A DNA stretch of 64,000 nucleotides. It comes from CAVQAH01 sp963784195 (GTDB lineage Bacteria; Acidobacteriota; Vicinamibacteria; Vicinamibacterales; 2-12-FULL-66-21). Position numbers and translations under genes: made by a program. The notes under the pieces are model-generated. The model had not been told where the DNA came from and did not search any database. It saw only the letters and a list, made by a program, of their open reading frames with translations. Where the stretch lies: positions 50,615-114,614 of the forward strand of contig CAWARA010000019.1 in NCBI GenBank assembly GCA_963784195.1, written 5' to 3'. How positions within the stretch are numbered: position 1 is the first letter of the stretch; every line of letters starts with the position of its first letter. This document shows positions 17,747 through 29,472 of the stretch, in pieces.

Positions 17747-19680
17747 TCAGCCGACGGGCGGGATGACTGGCACGATCGGGTCCGGTTCCCTGGGTGGGAT
17801 GGGGCCGATGATCTGCATCAACTCCTCGGCCTCGATCACTTCCTTCTCGAGGAGACGTTCGGAGAGCTGCTCGAGGATCCGGCGATGGCTGCGAAGGATC
17901 TGTCTGGCGGTGTCGTGCGCGTCGGTGAGGATTCGCTTCACTTCCGTGTCGATCATCAACGCGGTCTCTTCCGCGTAGTTCCCGCGCTCCTGGACGAACG
18001 GGATCTCGAGGAACGTCGCGCGCTTGTGTCCGTTGTAGTTGACGGCGCCAAGCGCATCGCTCATGCCGAACTCGGTGACCATGGCGCGCGCGATGTCCGT
18101 CGCCCGCTGCAGATCGTTCTGCGCACCGGTCGAGATCTCGCCGAACGCAATCTCCTCGGCGCTGCGCCCGCCGAGCAGCACCGCGAGCTGATTCTGGAGA
18201 TCCCTGCGCGTCATCAGGTAGCGATCCTCGAGCGGCAGCTGCATGGTGTAGCCGAGCGCGCCGAACCCGCGCTGCACGATCGAGATCTTGTGGACCGGAT
18301 CGAGGCCGGGAAGCAGGCTGGCCACGATCGCGTGGCCTGACTCGTGGAAGGCGACGATGCGCCGTTCCTTGTCGCTCATGACGCGCTTCTTCTCGAGGCC
18401 GGCGATCACCCGATCGATCGCTTCGTCGAAGTCGCGCATGTCGACGGCGGTCTTGTCGCGCCGCGCGGCGAGCAGCGCAGCCTCGTTCACGAGGTTGGCC
18501 AGATCGGCGCCCGCGAACCCGGCGGTCCGTGCCGCGATGACCTTCAGGTCGACGTTCGCGGCAATCTTCACGTTCTTGACGTGAATGCGCAGGATGTCCT
18601 CGCGTCCACGCACGTCCGGCTTGTCCACGAGCACCTGGCGGTCGAACCGTCCGGGGCGGAGCAGGGCAGGATCGAGCACCTCCGGGCGGTTCGTCGCGCC
18701 CATGATGATCACGCCCTTGCGCGCATCGAACCCGTCCATCTCCGCGAGCAGCTGGTTGAGTGTCTGCTCGCGCTCTTCGTGGCTGCCCATCGGCGTCTGG
18801 ATGCGGACCTTGCCCAGTGCGTCGAGCTCGTCGATGAACACGATGCAGGGTGCCTTCGCCTCCGCCTGGTTGAAGAGATCGCGCACGCGTGCGGCGCCGA
18901 CGCCGACGAACATCTCGACGAACTCCGAGCCGCTCAGGCTGAAGAAGGGCACGTTCGCTTCACCCGCCACGGCACGCGCCAGCAGCGTCTTGCCGGTGCC
19001 AGGCGGGCCGACGAGCAGCACCCCTTTCGGAATGCGTCCGCCGATGCTCGTGTACTTCTTCGGGTTCTTGAGAAACTCGACGATCTCGCGCAGCTCCTCT
19101 TCCGCCTCGTCGACGCCTGCGACGTCGCCAAAACGCACTTTCACGTCGTCATCCGCGTAGATCTTCGCGCGGCTCCGTGCGAAGGACATCACGCCGCCTT
19201 CGGCGCCGCTCATCCGCTTGAAGAAGAAACTCCACAAGGCGATGAGGAAGATGAGCGGGATGACCCAGCCGAGCACCTCGCCAATCCACTTGCTCGGGAT
19301 CTCACCGGTGAACTTGACGCCGTTCCGCTCGAGATCCTCCACCAGCTTGGGATCTTCGATTTTGACGACGGTGAACTGACGGCCGGCGCCGCCCTCGGCC
19401 TTCTGCTTTCCGCGGATTCGGTCCTCGCCGACGGTGACTTCCTGGACCTTGCCGTCACGGACGAGCTGCTTGAACTCGCTGTAGGAAATGGAGTCGGCCG
19501 ACTGCTGCGTGTAGAAGATTGCCTGGCCGATGGCGAGCAGGAGAAGGAACCCGAGGACGTACCACATGGCCGAACCCGGCCCCGGCCGGGCGCTCAGCCG
19601 CCGATCGCCGGAACGACGCCCGCGAGCATTGGGCACGTTGCGATCCTTGTCGTCGGCCACAGGCAGATTGTACGTCAGGC

Positions 19681-19684
<4 letters not shown>
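17747..19684 (-). CDS. ftsH: ATP-dependent zinc metalloprotease FtsH
   Basis: A full-length 645-residue membrane protease that degrades misfolded membrane proteins and short-lived regulators. Two membrane segments (about 40-58 and 138-156) flank the periplasmic domain. The AAA ATPase has Walker A GPPGTGKT at 226-233, Walker B IVFIDELDAL and the SRH region TNRPEVLDPALLRPGRFDRQ. The zinc site HESGH is at 447-451. The GTG start overlaps the clpB stop (GTGA), so it is translationally coupled as the last gene of the hspR-dnaJ-clpB-ftsH operon; heat-shock control is therefore likely. Confidence 0.95.
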
Positions 19685-22296
<2,612 letters not shown>

Positions 22297-22299
22297 CGT

Positions 22300-23295
22300 T
22301 CACGACCGATCTAATTTCGCGAGCGTTTCGTAGTGCTCGCGTTGCTCGCGGGTCAGGGCGCGCGGCAGCTGGACGTCGATCGTGGCGTAGAGATCGCCGC
22401 GCTCGTCCGGCTTGCCCACCACCGGCATGCCATGCCCCTTCAGCCTGAACACCTGCCCGTTCTGCGTCGTCTCTGGAATCTTGAGCCGGACTGAACCGGC
22501 GACCGTCGGCACCTGCGATTCGCCGCCAAGCACGGCCGTCGTAACCGGGACACTGACCCGCGTATGCAGGTCGTTGCCCTTTCGCTCGAAGACCGGATGC
22601 GGACGGATTCGAACCCGCAGGTAGAGGTCGCCTGATGTGCCGCCATTGCTTCCCGATTCACCCTCCCCAGCCGCCCTGACGCGAGAGCCCTCCCTGACAC
22701 CCGGCGGAATCCGTACGTCAACGCTGCGCGCGTGTCCGCCCTGTTTGATCGAGATACGCCGGGTGGCGCCGTGATAGGCCTCTTCGAGCGTAAGCTCGAC
22801 CTCGTGCTCGATGTCGCGGCCTTTCTGGGTCCGCGGGGCACGAGTGGTTCGCTGGCGTCCCGCAGCCTCCCGATCCCGGCCGCCGAAGAAGGTCTTGAAG
22901 AAGTCCGAGAAGGGGTCTTCGTTGCCGAAGAGATCCTGCATTTCCTCTTCGGTCATCGTGCGGTAGCCGCCGGGGCCGCCCATGTTGATGTTCCAGGCAC
23001 CGCCGCCGAATCCGGCGGCGTCAGCACCCGGCCACGGCTGACCCTGCTGATGCGCCTGTTCGTACATCCGCCAGTTGGCGCCCAGCTCGTCGTACTTGCG
23101 CCGCTTGTCGGAGTCGCCGAGCACCTCGTAGGCCTCGTTGATCTCCTTGAAGCGTGCCTCCGCCGACTTGTCGCCAGGGTTCACGTCCGGATGGAATTTG
23201 CGGGCGAGCTTCCGGTACGCCTGCTTGATCTCTTTTTCAGACGCGCTCTTGGCGACGCCGAGCGTCTGGTAGTAGTCCTTGAACTCCACAGCCAT
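22300..23295 (-). CDS. dnaJ: DnaJ-type co-chaperone without zinc fingers (CbpA-like)
   Basis: A 331-residue Hsp40. The J domain at 6-73 contains the HPD motif (KFHPDVNPGDK) that stimulates DnaK. A Gly-rich linker with DLFGNEDPFSDFFKTFFGG follows, then two beta-barrel substrate-binding domains (ELTLEEAYHGATRRI and RGDLYATIDV). The four CxxCxGxG zinc motifs of classic DnaJ are missing, so it is of class B (CbpA/DnaJ2). It lies between hspR and clpB; no dnaK or grpE is in the window. Confidence 0.92.
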   Translation of the reverse strand: MAVEFKDYYQTLGVAKSASEKEIKQAYRKLARKFHPDVNPGDKSAEARFKEINEAYEVLGDSDKRRKYDELGANWRMYEQAHQQGQPWPGADAAGFGGGAWNINMGGPGGYRTMTEEEMQDLFGNEDPFSDFFKTFFGGRDREAAGRQRTTRAPRTQKGRDIEHEVELTLEEAYHGATRRISIKQGGHARSVDVRIPPGVREGSRVRAAGEGESGSNGGTSGDLYLRVRIRPHPVFERKGNDLHTRVSVPVTTAVLGGESQVPTVAGSVRLKIPETTQNGQVFRLKGHGMPVVGKPDERGDLYATIDVQLPRALTREQREHYETLAKLDRS

Positions 23296-23307
23296 ATTTA
23301 CGACGAC

Positions 23308-23390
23308 GGTTCACAACGAGGGTTCAGCACAGGGGTTCACGACGAAGGTTCAGCACGGGGGTTCACGACGAAGGTTCATCACGAGGGTTC
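23308..23390. repeat. 13-bp tandem repeat between hspR and dnaJ
   Basis: Six full copies and a partial seventh of a 13-base unit, GGTTCA(C/G)(G/C)ACGAA, run from 23308 to 23390. They fill most of the 106-base gap upstream of the dnaJ start. Alternate units match best (ACGACGAA type versus GCACGGG type), suggesting expansion as a 26-base dimer. Confidence 0.85.
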
Positions 23391-23401
23391 TAGCTCCTGA
23401 T

Positions 23402-23737
23402 CTACAGCCCCACCATCTCCCCAATTCGCTCGATCTCGCGCGCGAGGCGCCGGCGGTTGTCGCCCCGCGCCGGTTCCTGCTTGATCAACGGCCGCATCCG
23501 CTGAACAACCTCGGCAATCGAGAGCAGCCGCTGGACGCCCGCGAGGTTGACGCCGACTTCCTCGACGAGATGCTTGATCAAGCGCAGCCGTTCGAGCTCA
23601 TCGTCGTTGTAGACGCGGATGCTGCCGACTGTCCGCGTCGGCCGGACGAGCCCGAGACGCTCGTACTTGCGCAACGTCTGCGGATGCATGTCGAGCATGC
23701 GGGCGGCCATGCTGATAAAGTAGAGATCGTGCGCCAT
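23402..23737 (-). CDS. hspR: Heat-shock repressor HspR, MerR family
   Basis: A 111-residue MerR-family regulator with the HspR pattern. The N-terminal winged helix (LYFISMAARMLDMHPQTLRK and YERLGLVRPTRTVGSIRVYN) is followed by a single short helix and a basic C terminus, with no effector domain. In Actinobacteria, HspR with DnaK as co-repressor represses the dnaK and clpB operons. Its place as first gene before dnaJ-clpB-ftsH matches that role. The ATG at 23737 (MAHDLYF) is chosen over 23752. Confidence 0.88.
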   Translation of the reverse strand: MAHDLYFISMAARMLDMHPQTLRKYERLGLVRPTRTVGSIRVYNDDELERLRLIKHLVEEVGVNLAGVQRLLSIAEVVQRMRPLIKQEPARGDNRRRLAREIERIGEMVGL

Positions 23738-23817
23738 CGCCAAGACTCGCATCGCCGTGGGGCCAGGCTTGACAGCCCCGGATACCCGCGCGGCCGGAAC
23801 AACCCTGCGTCGATCTG

Positions 23818-23846
23818 AATATAGGTATTGATACGGTCTGTGTCAA
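23818..23846 (-). promoter_or_regulatory. Sigma-70-like promoter for the hspR-dnaJ-clpB-ftsH operon
   Basis: On the minus strand, TTGACA (23841-23846) and TATATT (23818-23823) are separated by exactly 17 bases, close to consensus, about 80 bases upstream of the hspR start. The -35 lies within the imperfect palindrome CTGTG-N8-CACAG (about 23838-23855), a plausible HspR operator, although the classical HAIR sequence is not seen. The same region would also lie just upstream of the divergent terC. Confidence 0.65.
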
Positions 23847-23863
23847 CTCTCACAGTCGACTGA

Positions 23864-24602
23864 ATGGACGTCCATTTCTCAGACTTCATAACCATCGCGT
23901 TGCTGGTCGTGCTGGAGGGCTTGCTCAGCGCCGACAACGCGCTCGTGCTGGCCATCCTCGTGCTCGGGCTGCCGCGTCATCAGCAGCGCAAGGCCCTGCG
24001 TTACGGCATCCTCGGAGCCTTTGCATTCCGCATTCTTGCGACGCTGCTCGCCGTTCACCTGCTGGCGGTGGCCTGGATCAAGCTCATCGGCGCGCTCTAC
24101 CTCTTGTATCTGGCGTACGCGCACTTCTTCGGCCGTCATGAGGGCGGAGAGCGCAGCGCCATCAAACCGGCTAAACCGTGGCTGGGTCTCACCGCATTCT
24201 GGGCAACGGTCGTCAAGGTGGAGCTCACCGACATCGTCTTTGCCGTGGACTCGATTCTCGTGGCCGTGGCGATGTCCAGCAAGACGTGGGTGATCATCTC
24301 CGGCGGTGTGCTCGGCATCATCACCATGCGGATGGTGATCGGTCAGCTGCTGGCGATCGTCAGGCGGTATCCCGCGCTCGTCGACGGCGCGTTCATCATC
24401 ATCGCGTGGGTCGGCGTGAAGCTGCTGATCGAATACCTGCATTCGACAGGTTACGTGCCACTTCGAGGTCAACAAGTGGCTGTCGTTCGGATTGATCGTG
24501 ATCATCTTCGCGATCGCCTACCTCTACGCGCGGAGGCACGGACCGGTCGAAGATCCCGATGATGATGAGGCGGCGGCGCTGCTACGGGAGGATGGGGGGT
24601 AG
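23864..24602 (+). CDS. TerC-family integral membrane protein, frameshifted near the C terminus
   Basis: A TerC family membrane protein of about 245 residues with seven or more membrane helices. The family signatures are LEGLLSADNALVLAILVLGL at the start and VKVELTDIVFAVDSILVAVA in the middle, both with conserved acidic residues in membrane segments. Relatives are implicated in metal ion export (manganese) and tellurite resistance. One extra C at about 24458 shifts the frame; deleting it gives GYVHFEVNKWLSFGLIVIIF and the normal end at 24602. It is divergent from the hspR operon. Confidence 0.85.
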
Positions 24603-24669
24603 CAGGCCGCTTAGCGCGGCCTGCGATGGGCGATGGGCAATGGGGCAAGGCCCTTTGCCATTGGCGATC
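24602..24669. terminator. Hairpins between convergent terC and CnaB-like gene (includes hairpin locus D)
   Basis: GCAGGCCGC-TTAGC-GCGGCCTGC (24602-24610 with 24616-24624) is a perfect 9-bp stem. It is followed by a facing array, GCGATGGGCAATGGGGCAAGG (about 24630-24650) against CCCTTTGCCATTGGCGATC (24651-24669). Both lie between the stop codons of convergent genes and could end transcription from either side, although there is no T tract. Confidence 0.6.
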
Positions 24670-26498
24670 AGTAGGTGCCCGAGAGCTTGAGCTCCAGCGT
24701 CTCGGTCGATCCCTCTTCGAGCGTGAAGCGGCGGCCCTTGCCCTTGAGCCGTTCGAGCAGTTCCGGATCGCCCCATTCACCCGAAGGAATGTATTCGACC
24801 GCCACGGCGTGATAGCTGCCGGGCGGCATGTTCTGCACCTTGAAGCGGCCGTCCTGATCGGGCCGCGTGCCGGTGACCCATCGCGACATCGGCATTTTCC
24901 ACAGCTCGGGATCGTCGGAGAAAATCACCAGCGTGTAGTCCTTCATCGCCGTTCCGTCCGCGCCGACCACCGAACCGGTGATCGATGTGGTCTGTGACGA
25001 CAGCGTGATCTCGATGCCCGAGACGGTGTCGCCCGCGCGGAAGTCGGCGCCGGTGTCGGTGATGTCCGTGCCGCCCATCCGAACAGACTTGAGCGTCCAG
25101 CCCGACGGGAGGGCGGCCGTGCGAATCAGCCGCTGACCGGCGAGCCCTTTGAGCTCGAACGTGCCGTCTTCCTTGACTGCGCCCGGGCCGGGGGCTCCGG
25201 CGAATCCAAGGGTCATCGCGGGGGAATCAGCCGGCGGCGCCGAGATGCGGATGCTTGTCACGTTCGGCGGTTTGGCGCCACCTTCGAACGTGACCTTGCC
25301 CGTTGCCGTAGCCCCCTTCGATCGTCGTCAGCACGATGTTGGGAAGATCTTCACCAGCCACGACAAGCGGCACCGATCCGAACTCCGCCTCGCCGCCACC
25401 ACCACCGGCCGCTGTCCTCATCTGGAAGACCATCGTGTTCCCGCCCTCGGAGGACGTGATGACCTGCATCGCGTTGGCATTCAGCTGGTAGTCGCCGGGT
25501 GCCACGTTGTTGATCGTGAAGGCGCCGTCAGCATTCGTCCTGCTGGAGTTCTGCATGCCCAGCATGACCTCGGTGCGCGAGCTCGGCGAGGCGGTCACCA
25601 TCGCGCCGGAGAGCGGTTTGCCGTCGGAACCGATCACGATGCCGGTAATCTTGGCCAGACGAACCGGCGTCAGCGCGAAGTCGGCGTTCCCGATCTCCTG
25701 TCCAACGGCGAGTGTGACCCTCTGGGCGTCGGCGACGTTGAACGTGCCCGGGAAGTACGTCGGCGCGTAGCCTGACGAAGGGTTGGAGGCTGTGGGCCCC
25801 GCCTCGTTGAATCCCGCTCGAACGCTCGCCGCCATTTCGACCGCCATCATGTCGATCGGTCCGCGGAGCGTGGCACTGATGTAGTAGTCGCCCGGAGGCA
25901 GGCCGTAGATGCGGAACTGTCCGAGATCGTTGGTTTGTGCGATTCGGCCGCCGGCCGGCGTCATGCGACGGCGACCGTTCGTCCACGTCTGGCGCATCGC
26001 CGTAACGTTGACGTCAGGCAGCGGCTCGCCAAACTCGTCGACGATGCGGCCGGCGATGACGCTGCCGCGCGGCATGGTGATGTCGGCGTTCTCGAGCACC
26101 TGCTTGTCGGTCAGCTCGATTGGCCGGCCGGACTCGAACGGGCGCGTCTGGCCGTACTGCACCGTGACGTAGCCGGATTTCGAGGCCGAGAGGTTGAACC
26201 GTCCGCCGGGCAAATCGCGAAACTCGAAGCGGCCCTCGCCGTCGGTCATCGCCGTCTTCGCCATGATCTCGGGTCCCATGATGCGGACTTGCGCCCGCCG
26301 GATGGGCGCGCCGGACTCGGTCGTCAGCACCCGGCCGGTGATCCGCGCAGTGCCCGTCTTGAACTGCCGGCCCTGGCCCGGCATCTGGAACGGCTCGCCC
26401 GGCCCGCCCTGAATGATCTGGACCTGCGCGGCCGCCGACACGATCCCCAGTGCAACCGCTGCCGTCACGACGCCCGCGATTTTGGTGAAATTGCGCAT
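24668..26498 (-). CDS. Secreted carboxypeptidase-regulatory-like (CnaB-type) multidomain protein, one frameshift
   Basis: About 609 residues. ATG 26498 starts a signal peptide (FTKIAGVVTAAVALGIVSAAA). Beta-sandwich modules follow: ARITGRVLTTESGAPIRRAQ, GRIVDEFGEPLPDVNVTA, GIVIGSDGKPLSGAMVTA and a last one with GSVVGADGTAMKDYTL. Each has a GDY/GSY closing strand and several contain QFRIYGLPPGDYYI-like stretches. A G-run near 25310-25320 has one extra G; removing it joins the two frames (GATATGKVTFEGG). It is a paralogue of the gene at 15860-17599. Role unknown, presumably envelope or matrix. Confidence 0.75.
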
Positions 26499-26636
26499 GT
26501 GCATCCTGTTCTTCTTCCGTTGGTGTCGGCTGGAAGTTCCCTGACCCGTATCCCACCCTGTCCGCCGCCTGATTTTCACACGGACTCAGCTGCGGAGACT
26601 GCGGCTTATTTGTTAAGAATGTAAAACCTTGTCCAG

Positions 26637-28412
26637 TCAAGCCGATGGCGCGGGAACGGAGATGACGGAGGTAACGGAACAAGCTTTAACTCGGAGGCGC
26701 GGAGGAACGGAGGTCGATTCCTCACGAGTGACCACACGCCCAACCGCCGATGCCGCCGCGCGCAGCGCGGCGAGCGATCGACCGACACCCCGCGGGCGCA
26801 AGCCGCGGGCGAACGGTGGATGCGGCTTGTGCCCGCGGGGTGTCGGTCGATCGCCCGGCCCGGCCGACGGCCGGGCCGGCATCGGCCGCAAAGGGCGTCC
26901 ACAGCCGTCGCTCTGCACCGATCCCGCAACAAGTGGTCGTCCGTCAGCTCCGAGCCAAGCCGGCCGATCGGTTTGACCCCTATCGCCTGATCCGCGTATC
27001 TCCGTTCCTCCGCGTCTCTGAGTTGAAGCTTGTTCCGTTTCCTCCGTACCCTCCGTCTCCACGACAACAAGGAAGGCAACTCCCGAGCCCAGGACCCCCG
27101 CGATGGTCGGGGTGAGTGCGCCGTAGCCAGCGCCGTTGGTGGCGAAGTGGACGAGGACCAGGATGGGGACTCCGGCCAGAGTCGCCAGTCCCTGGCGCCG
27201 GCCGCGGCCGCCGCCGTAAAGTCCGCCGACAACAGGCACGAACAGCGTAACGATCAGCAACGAGTAAAACGTGCTGATCGTCTGCAGGATGGTCTCGTGC
27301 ATCATCGCCAGCCCGACACCGAACACACCGCCGATGACGGCCGCCGCCCGGGCGACCAGAAGGGTCTCGCGATCGCTGGCGTCCGGCTTCACGAACCCTC
27401 GATACAAGTCTTTCGATGCTGACGTCGCGACCATCAGAAGCACCGCGTCCGCGGCGCTCGCCTCCGCCGAGAACACCGCCGCGAGCGCCAGCCCCCCTAG
27501 AAACGGCGGCAGCGCCGCCGCCATCGTCGCAAACGCCAGGTCACGGGGAATGTCGGGAAAGAGGGTCCGCGCTGAGAGCCCGATGATCGTCGGGACGGCT
27601 GCGAAGATGATCAACGCGACGCCGTTGAGCGCCACGCCGGTCCTGATCGCCTGCGTGTCGCGCGCCCCGAGCGCCTTCTGCACCAGACCCGGCGAGACGA
27701 TGAACGCCGGTGCCAGGAAGAACAGCAACCGCCATCCCGATTGCGGAGAGCCGCCGGCAAACAGATCGAGCCGCGACGGGTCCGCAGTGATGGCCGACCA
27801 GCCGCCGGCAAGCGCCATGGCAATCGGCGTCACCAGCGCAAACCCGACCAGCTTGATGACGAGCTGCACGAGGTTGACGTATGCGGTGCTGAGGAGCCCG
27901 CCGGCAACGAAGTAAATGCTGACAATCGCGGCTCCGGCGATGCATCCGGCCAGCTTCGACATCCCGGCCGCCACCGCCAGCACCGTGGCGATTCCCTGCA
28001 ACTGCGACGCGAGAATGTGAAGCGTACCGACCCAGATGAGCACCGCGACCACGCCGCGGAGCGTCCGGTCGTAGCGCCGCTCGATGAAGTCTCCGAGCGT
28101 CAGATCGCCATGCTCGACCGACTCGCGCCAGAGGCGCGGACCGACGCTGAACGCGAAGATCAATGATCCGATTCCGGCCGAGGCATTCCACCACCACGCG
28201 CTGATGCCGTCGCGATATGCAAGGGAGGCCGCGTTGACGGTCGCGCCGGCACCGATGTTCGCCGCGAGGAATGTCGCGAAGATCAGGCCCGGGCCGAGCG
28301 TACGGCCGGCAATGAAGAAATCGCCAGTTGCGCGGACGCGCCGTCCGATCCAGAGACCGAGCGCGGCCATCAGGACCGAGTAGACGAGTAGGACGGCGAG
28401 CGTCGGACTCAC
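26637..28412 (-). CDS. Sodium:solute symporter with a repeat-derived C-terminal extension
   Basis: A member of the SSS (sodium/solute symporter) family with about 13 membrane helices. It starts MSPTLAVLLVYSVLMAALGL, with the GRTLGPGLIFATFLAANIG sodium-site region and AFSAEASAADAVLLM-like later helices. Substrate unknown. The genuine membrane domain ends near 27062 (residue about 450, AFLVVV). The remaining 141 residues (ETEGTEETEQASTQRRGG onward) are translated from the foldback element and contain no membrane helix or known domain. Third gene of a probable operon with hemH and a P1 peptidase (13-base gap). Confidence 0.8.
   Translation of the reverse strand: MSPTLAVLLVYSVLMAALGLWIGRRVRATGDFFIAGRTLGPGLIFATFLAANIGAGATVNAASLAYRDGISAWWWNASAGIGSLIFAFSVGPRLWRESVEHGDLTLGDFIERRYDRTLRGVVAVLIWVGTLHILASQLQGIATVLAVAAGMSKLAGCIAGAAIVSIYFVAGGLLSTAYVNLVQLVIKLVGFALVTPIAMALAGGWSAITADPSRLDLFAGGSPQSGWRLLFFLAPAFIVSPGLVQKALGARDTQAIRTGVALNGVALIIFAAVPTIIGLSARTLFPDIPRDLAFATMAAALPPFLGGLALAAVFSAEASAADAVLLMVATSASKDLYRGFVKPDASDRETLLVARAAAVIGGVFGVGLAMMHETILQTISTFYSLLIVTLFVPVVGGLYGGGRGRRQGLATLAGVPILVLVHFATNGAGYGALTPTIAGVLGSGVAFLVVVETEGTEETEQASTQRRGGTEIRGSGDRGQTDRPAWLGADGRPLVAGSVQSDGCGRPLRPMPARPSAGPGDRPTPRGHKPHPPFARGLRPRGVGRSLAALRAAASAVGRVVTREESTSVPPRLRVKACSVTSVISVPAPSA
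26654..27061. repeat. Composite foldback element
   Basis: Outer arms: 26654-26714 (purine-rich GGAACGGAG/ACGGAGG units) and 26993-27061 (the pyrimidine-rich reverse complement, largely matching over about 60 bases, including AACGGAACAAGCTT). Nested inside is a 33-bp inverted repeat, 26774-26806 with 26822-26854, with one mismatch and a 15-base loop. GCCGATGCCG (26747-26756) and its reverse complement CGGCATCGGC (26876-26885) flank it. All of this lies within the 3' part of the symporter reading frame. Confidence 0.85.
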
Positions 28413-28425
28413 AACGCGGCTGCGG

Positions 28426-29472
28426 TCACCGGAGATCGGAGACGGCGGGGAAGCCGGGGATGCCCTTGGCCGCGCGGACGGCTCTCAGGATCGCTTCGAC
28501 CATCGCGTCCGCGGCCAGCGCGCCGATGCGATCCACACTGACCTCGCCGTCGCGTGTTCCTGTGGCCAGCGCGAAAATCGTGTCGCCGTCGCCGCTCGTG
28601 TGCGAGGGCACGATCGCGCGGGCGAACCCATCCTGCGCCATCTGGGCGACCTTCTTGGCCTGGGCTTTGGTCAGCTTCGCATTGGTGGCGACGACGCCGA
28701 GCGTGGTGTTCTGAATCGAGATGGCTTCGAATTCATGACTGCCGTCGCGCATCATCGCGTGGACGTCCGCAACGGACTTGCCGTCCTCGGTTCGCGCGCC
28801 GGCGACGACCTTCCCTGTCGACGGGTCGATGACGTTGCCGCGCGCGTTGACGGCGACGAGCGCGGCGACGACGAGGCCATCGGGCAGTGTGATCGCGGCT
28901 GACCCGAGGCCGCCCTTCATCGCGCGCTTCATTCCGGCCATCTTGCCAACCGTCGCGCCGGCGCCGGCGCCGACGTTGCCTTCCTCGATCGGCCCGGTGC
29001 CTGCCGCCTTGGCTGCAGCGTACCCGCAGGACGCATCAGGACGTATCTTGAAATCGCCGACGCTGAGATCGAACAGGATGGCAGACGGAACGATGGGCAC
29101 GACGCCGCCACCGATCGGAAATCCGATCCCGCGCTCTTCGAGATAGCGCATCACGCCGGATGCGGCATCCAGGCCGTACGCGCTGCCGCCGGACAGCACG
29201 ATCGCGTGCACCTGCTGGACGGTGTTGATCGGATCGAGCAGCTCGGTCTCGCGCGTGCCCGGCGCGCTGCCGCGCACGTCAACGCCACCCGTCGCGCCTT
29301 TTTCCGCAAGAATGACCGTGCAGCCGGTCGGCCGCTGGGTGAGCGTGTGGTGGCCGACCCTCAGGCCGTCAACGGCGGTGAGTCCGGAACCGGCAAGCAT
29401 CGTGGCTGATGGCAACGCAACCCCCGCCGCCGCGAGTGCGGCGCCCGTCACCAGGAAATTTGAGAATCGCAT
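28426..29472 (-). CDS. P1 family peptidase (DmpA/BapA-type aminopeptidase)
   Basis: A 348-residue N-terminal-nucleophile hydrolase of MEROPS family P1/S58, which self-cleaves and acts on amino-terminal or beta-peptide bonds. Family motifs: VDGLRVGHHTL, GVDVRGSAPGTRETELL, HAIVLSGGSAYGLDAASGVM, GNVGAGAGATVGKM and ISIQNTTLGVVATNA, where the autoprocessing nucleophile lies. An N-terminal hydrophobic segment (FLVTGAALAAAGVALPSATM) suggests export. Its ATG overlaps the hemH stop (TAATG), indicating translational coupling. Confidence 0.88.
   Translation of the reverse strand: MRFSNFLVTGAALAAAGVALPSATMLAGSGLTAVDGLRVGHHTLTQRPTGCTVILAEKGATGGVDVRGSAPGTRETELLDPINTVQQVHAIVLSGGSAYGLDAASGVMRYLEERGIGFPIGGGVVPIVPSAILFDLSVGDFKIRPDASCGYAAAKAAGTGPIEEGNVGAGAGATVGKMAGMKRAMKGGLGSAAITLPDGLVVAALVAVNARGNVIDPSTGKVVAGARTEDGKSVADVHAMMRDGSHEFEAISIQNTTLGVVATNAKLTKAQAKKVAQMAQDGFARAIVPSHTSGDGDTIFALATGTRDGEVSVDRIGALAADAMVEAILRAVRAAKGIPGFPAVSDLR

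Noticed and set aside
23308..23390. CRISPR array
   Set aside because: Contiguous 13-bp units without spacers, and no cas genes in the window.
26637..27060. A genuine C-terminal domain of the symporter
   Set aside because: The residues are the translation of an inverted-repeat element (TEGTEETEQ and similar), with no conserved domain character.
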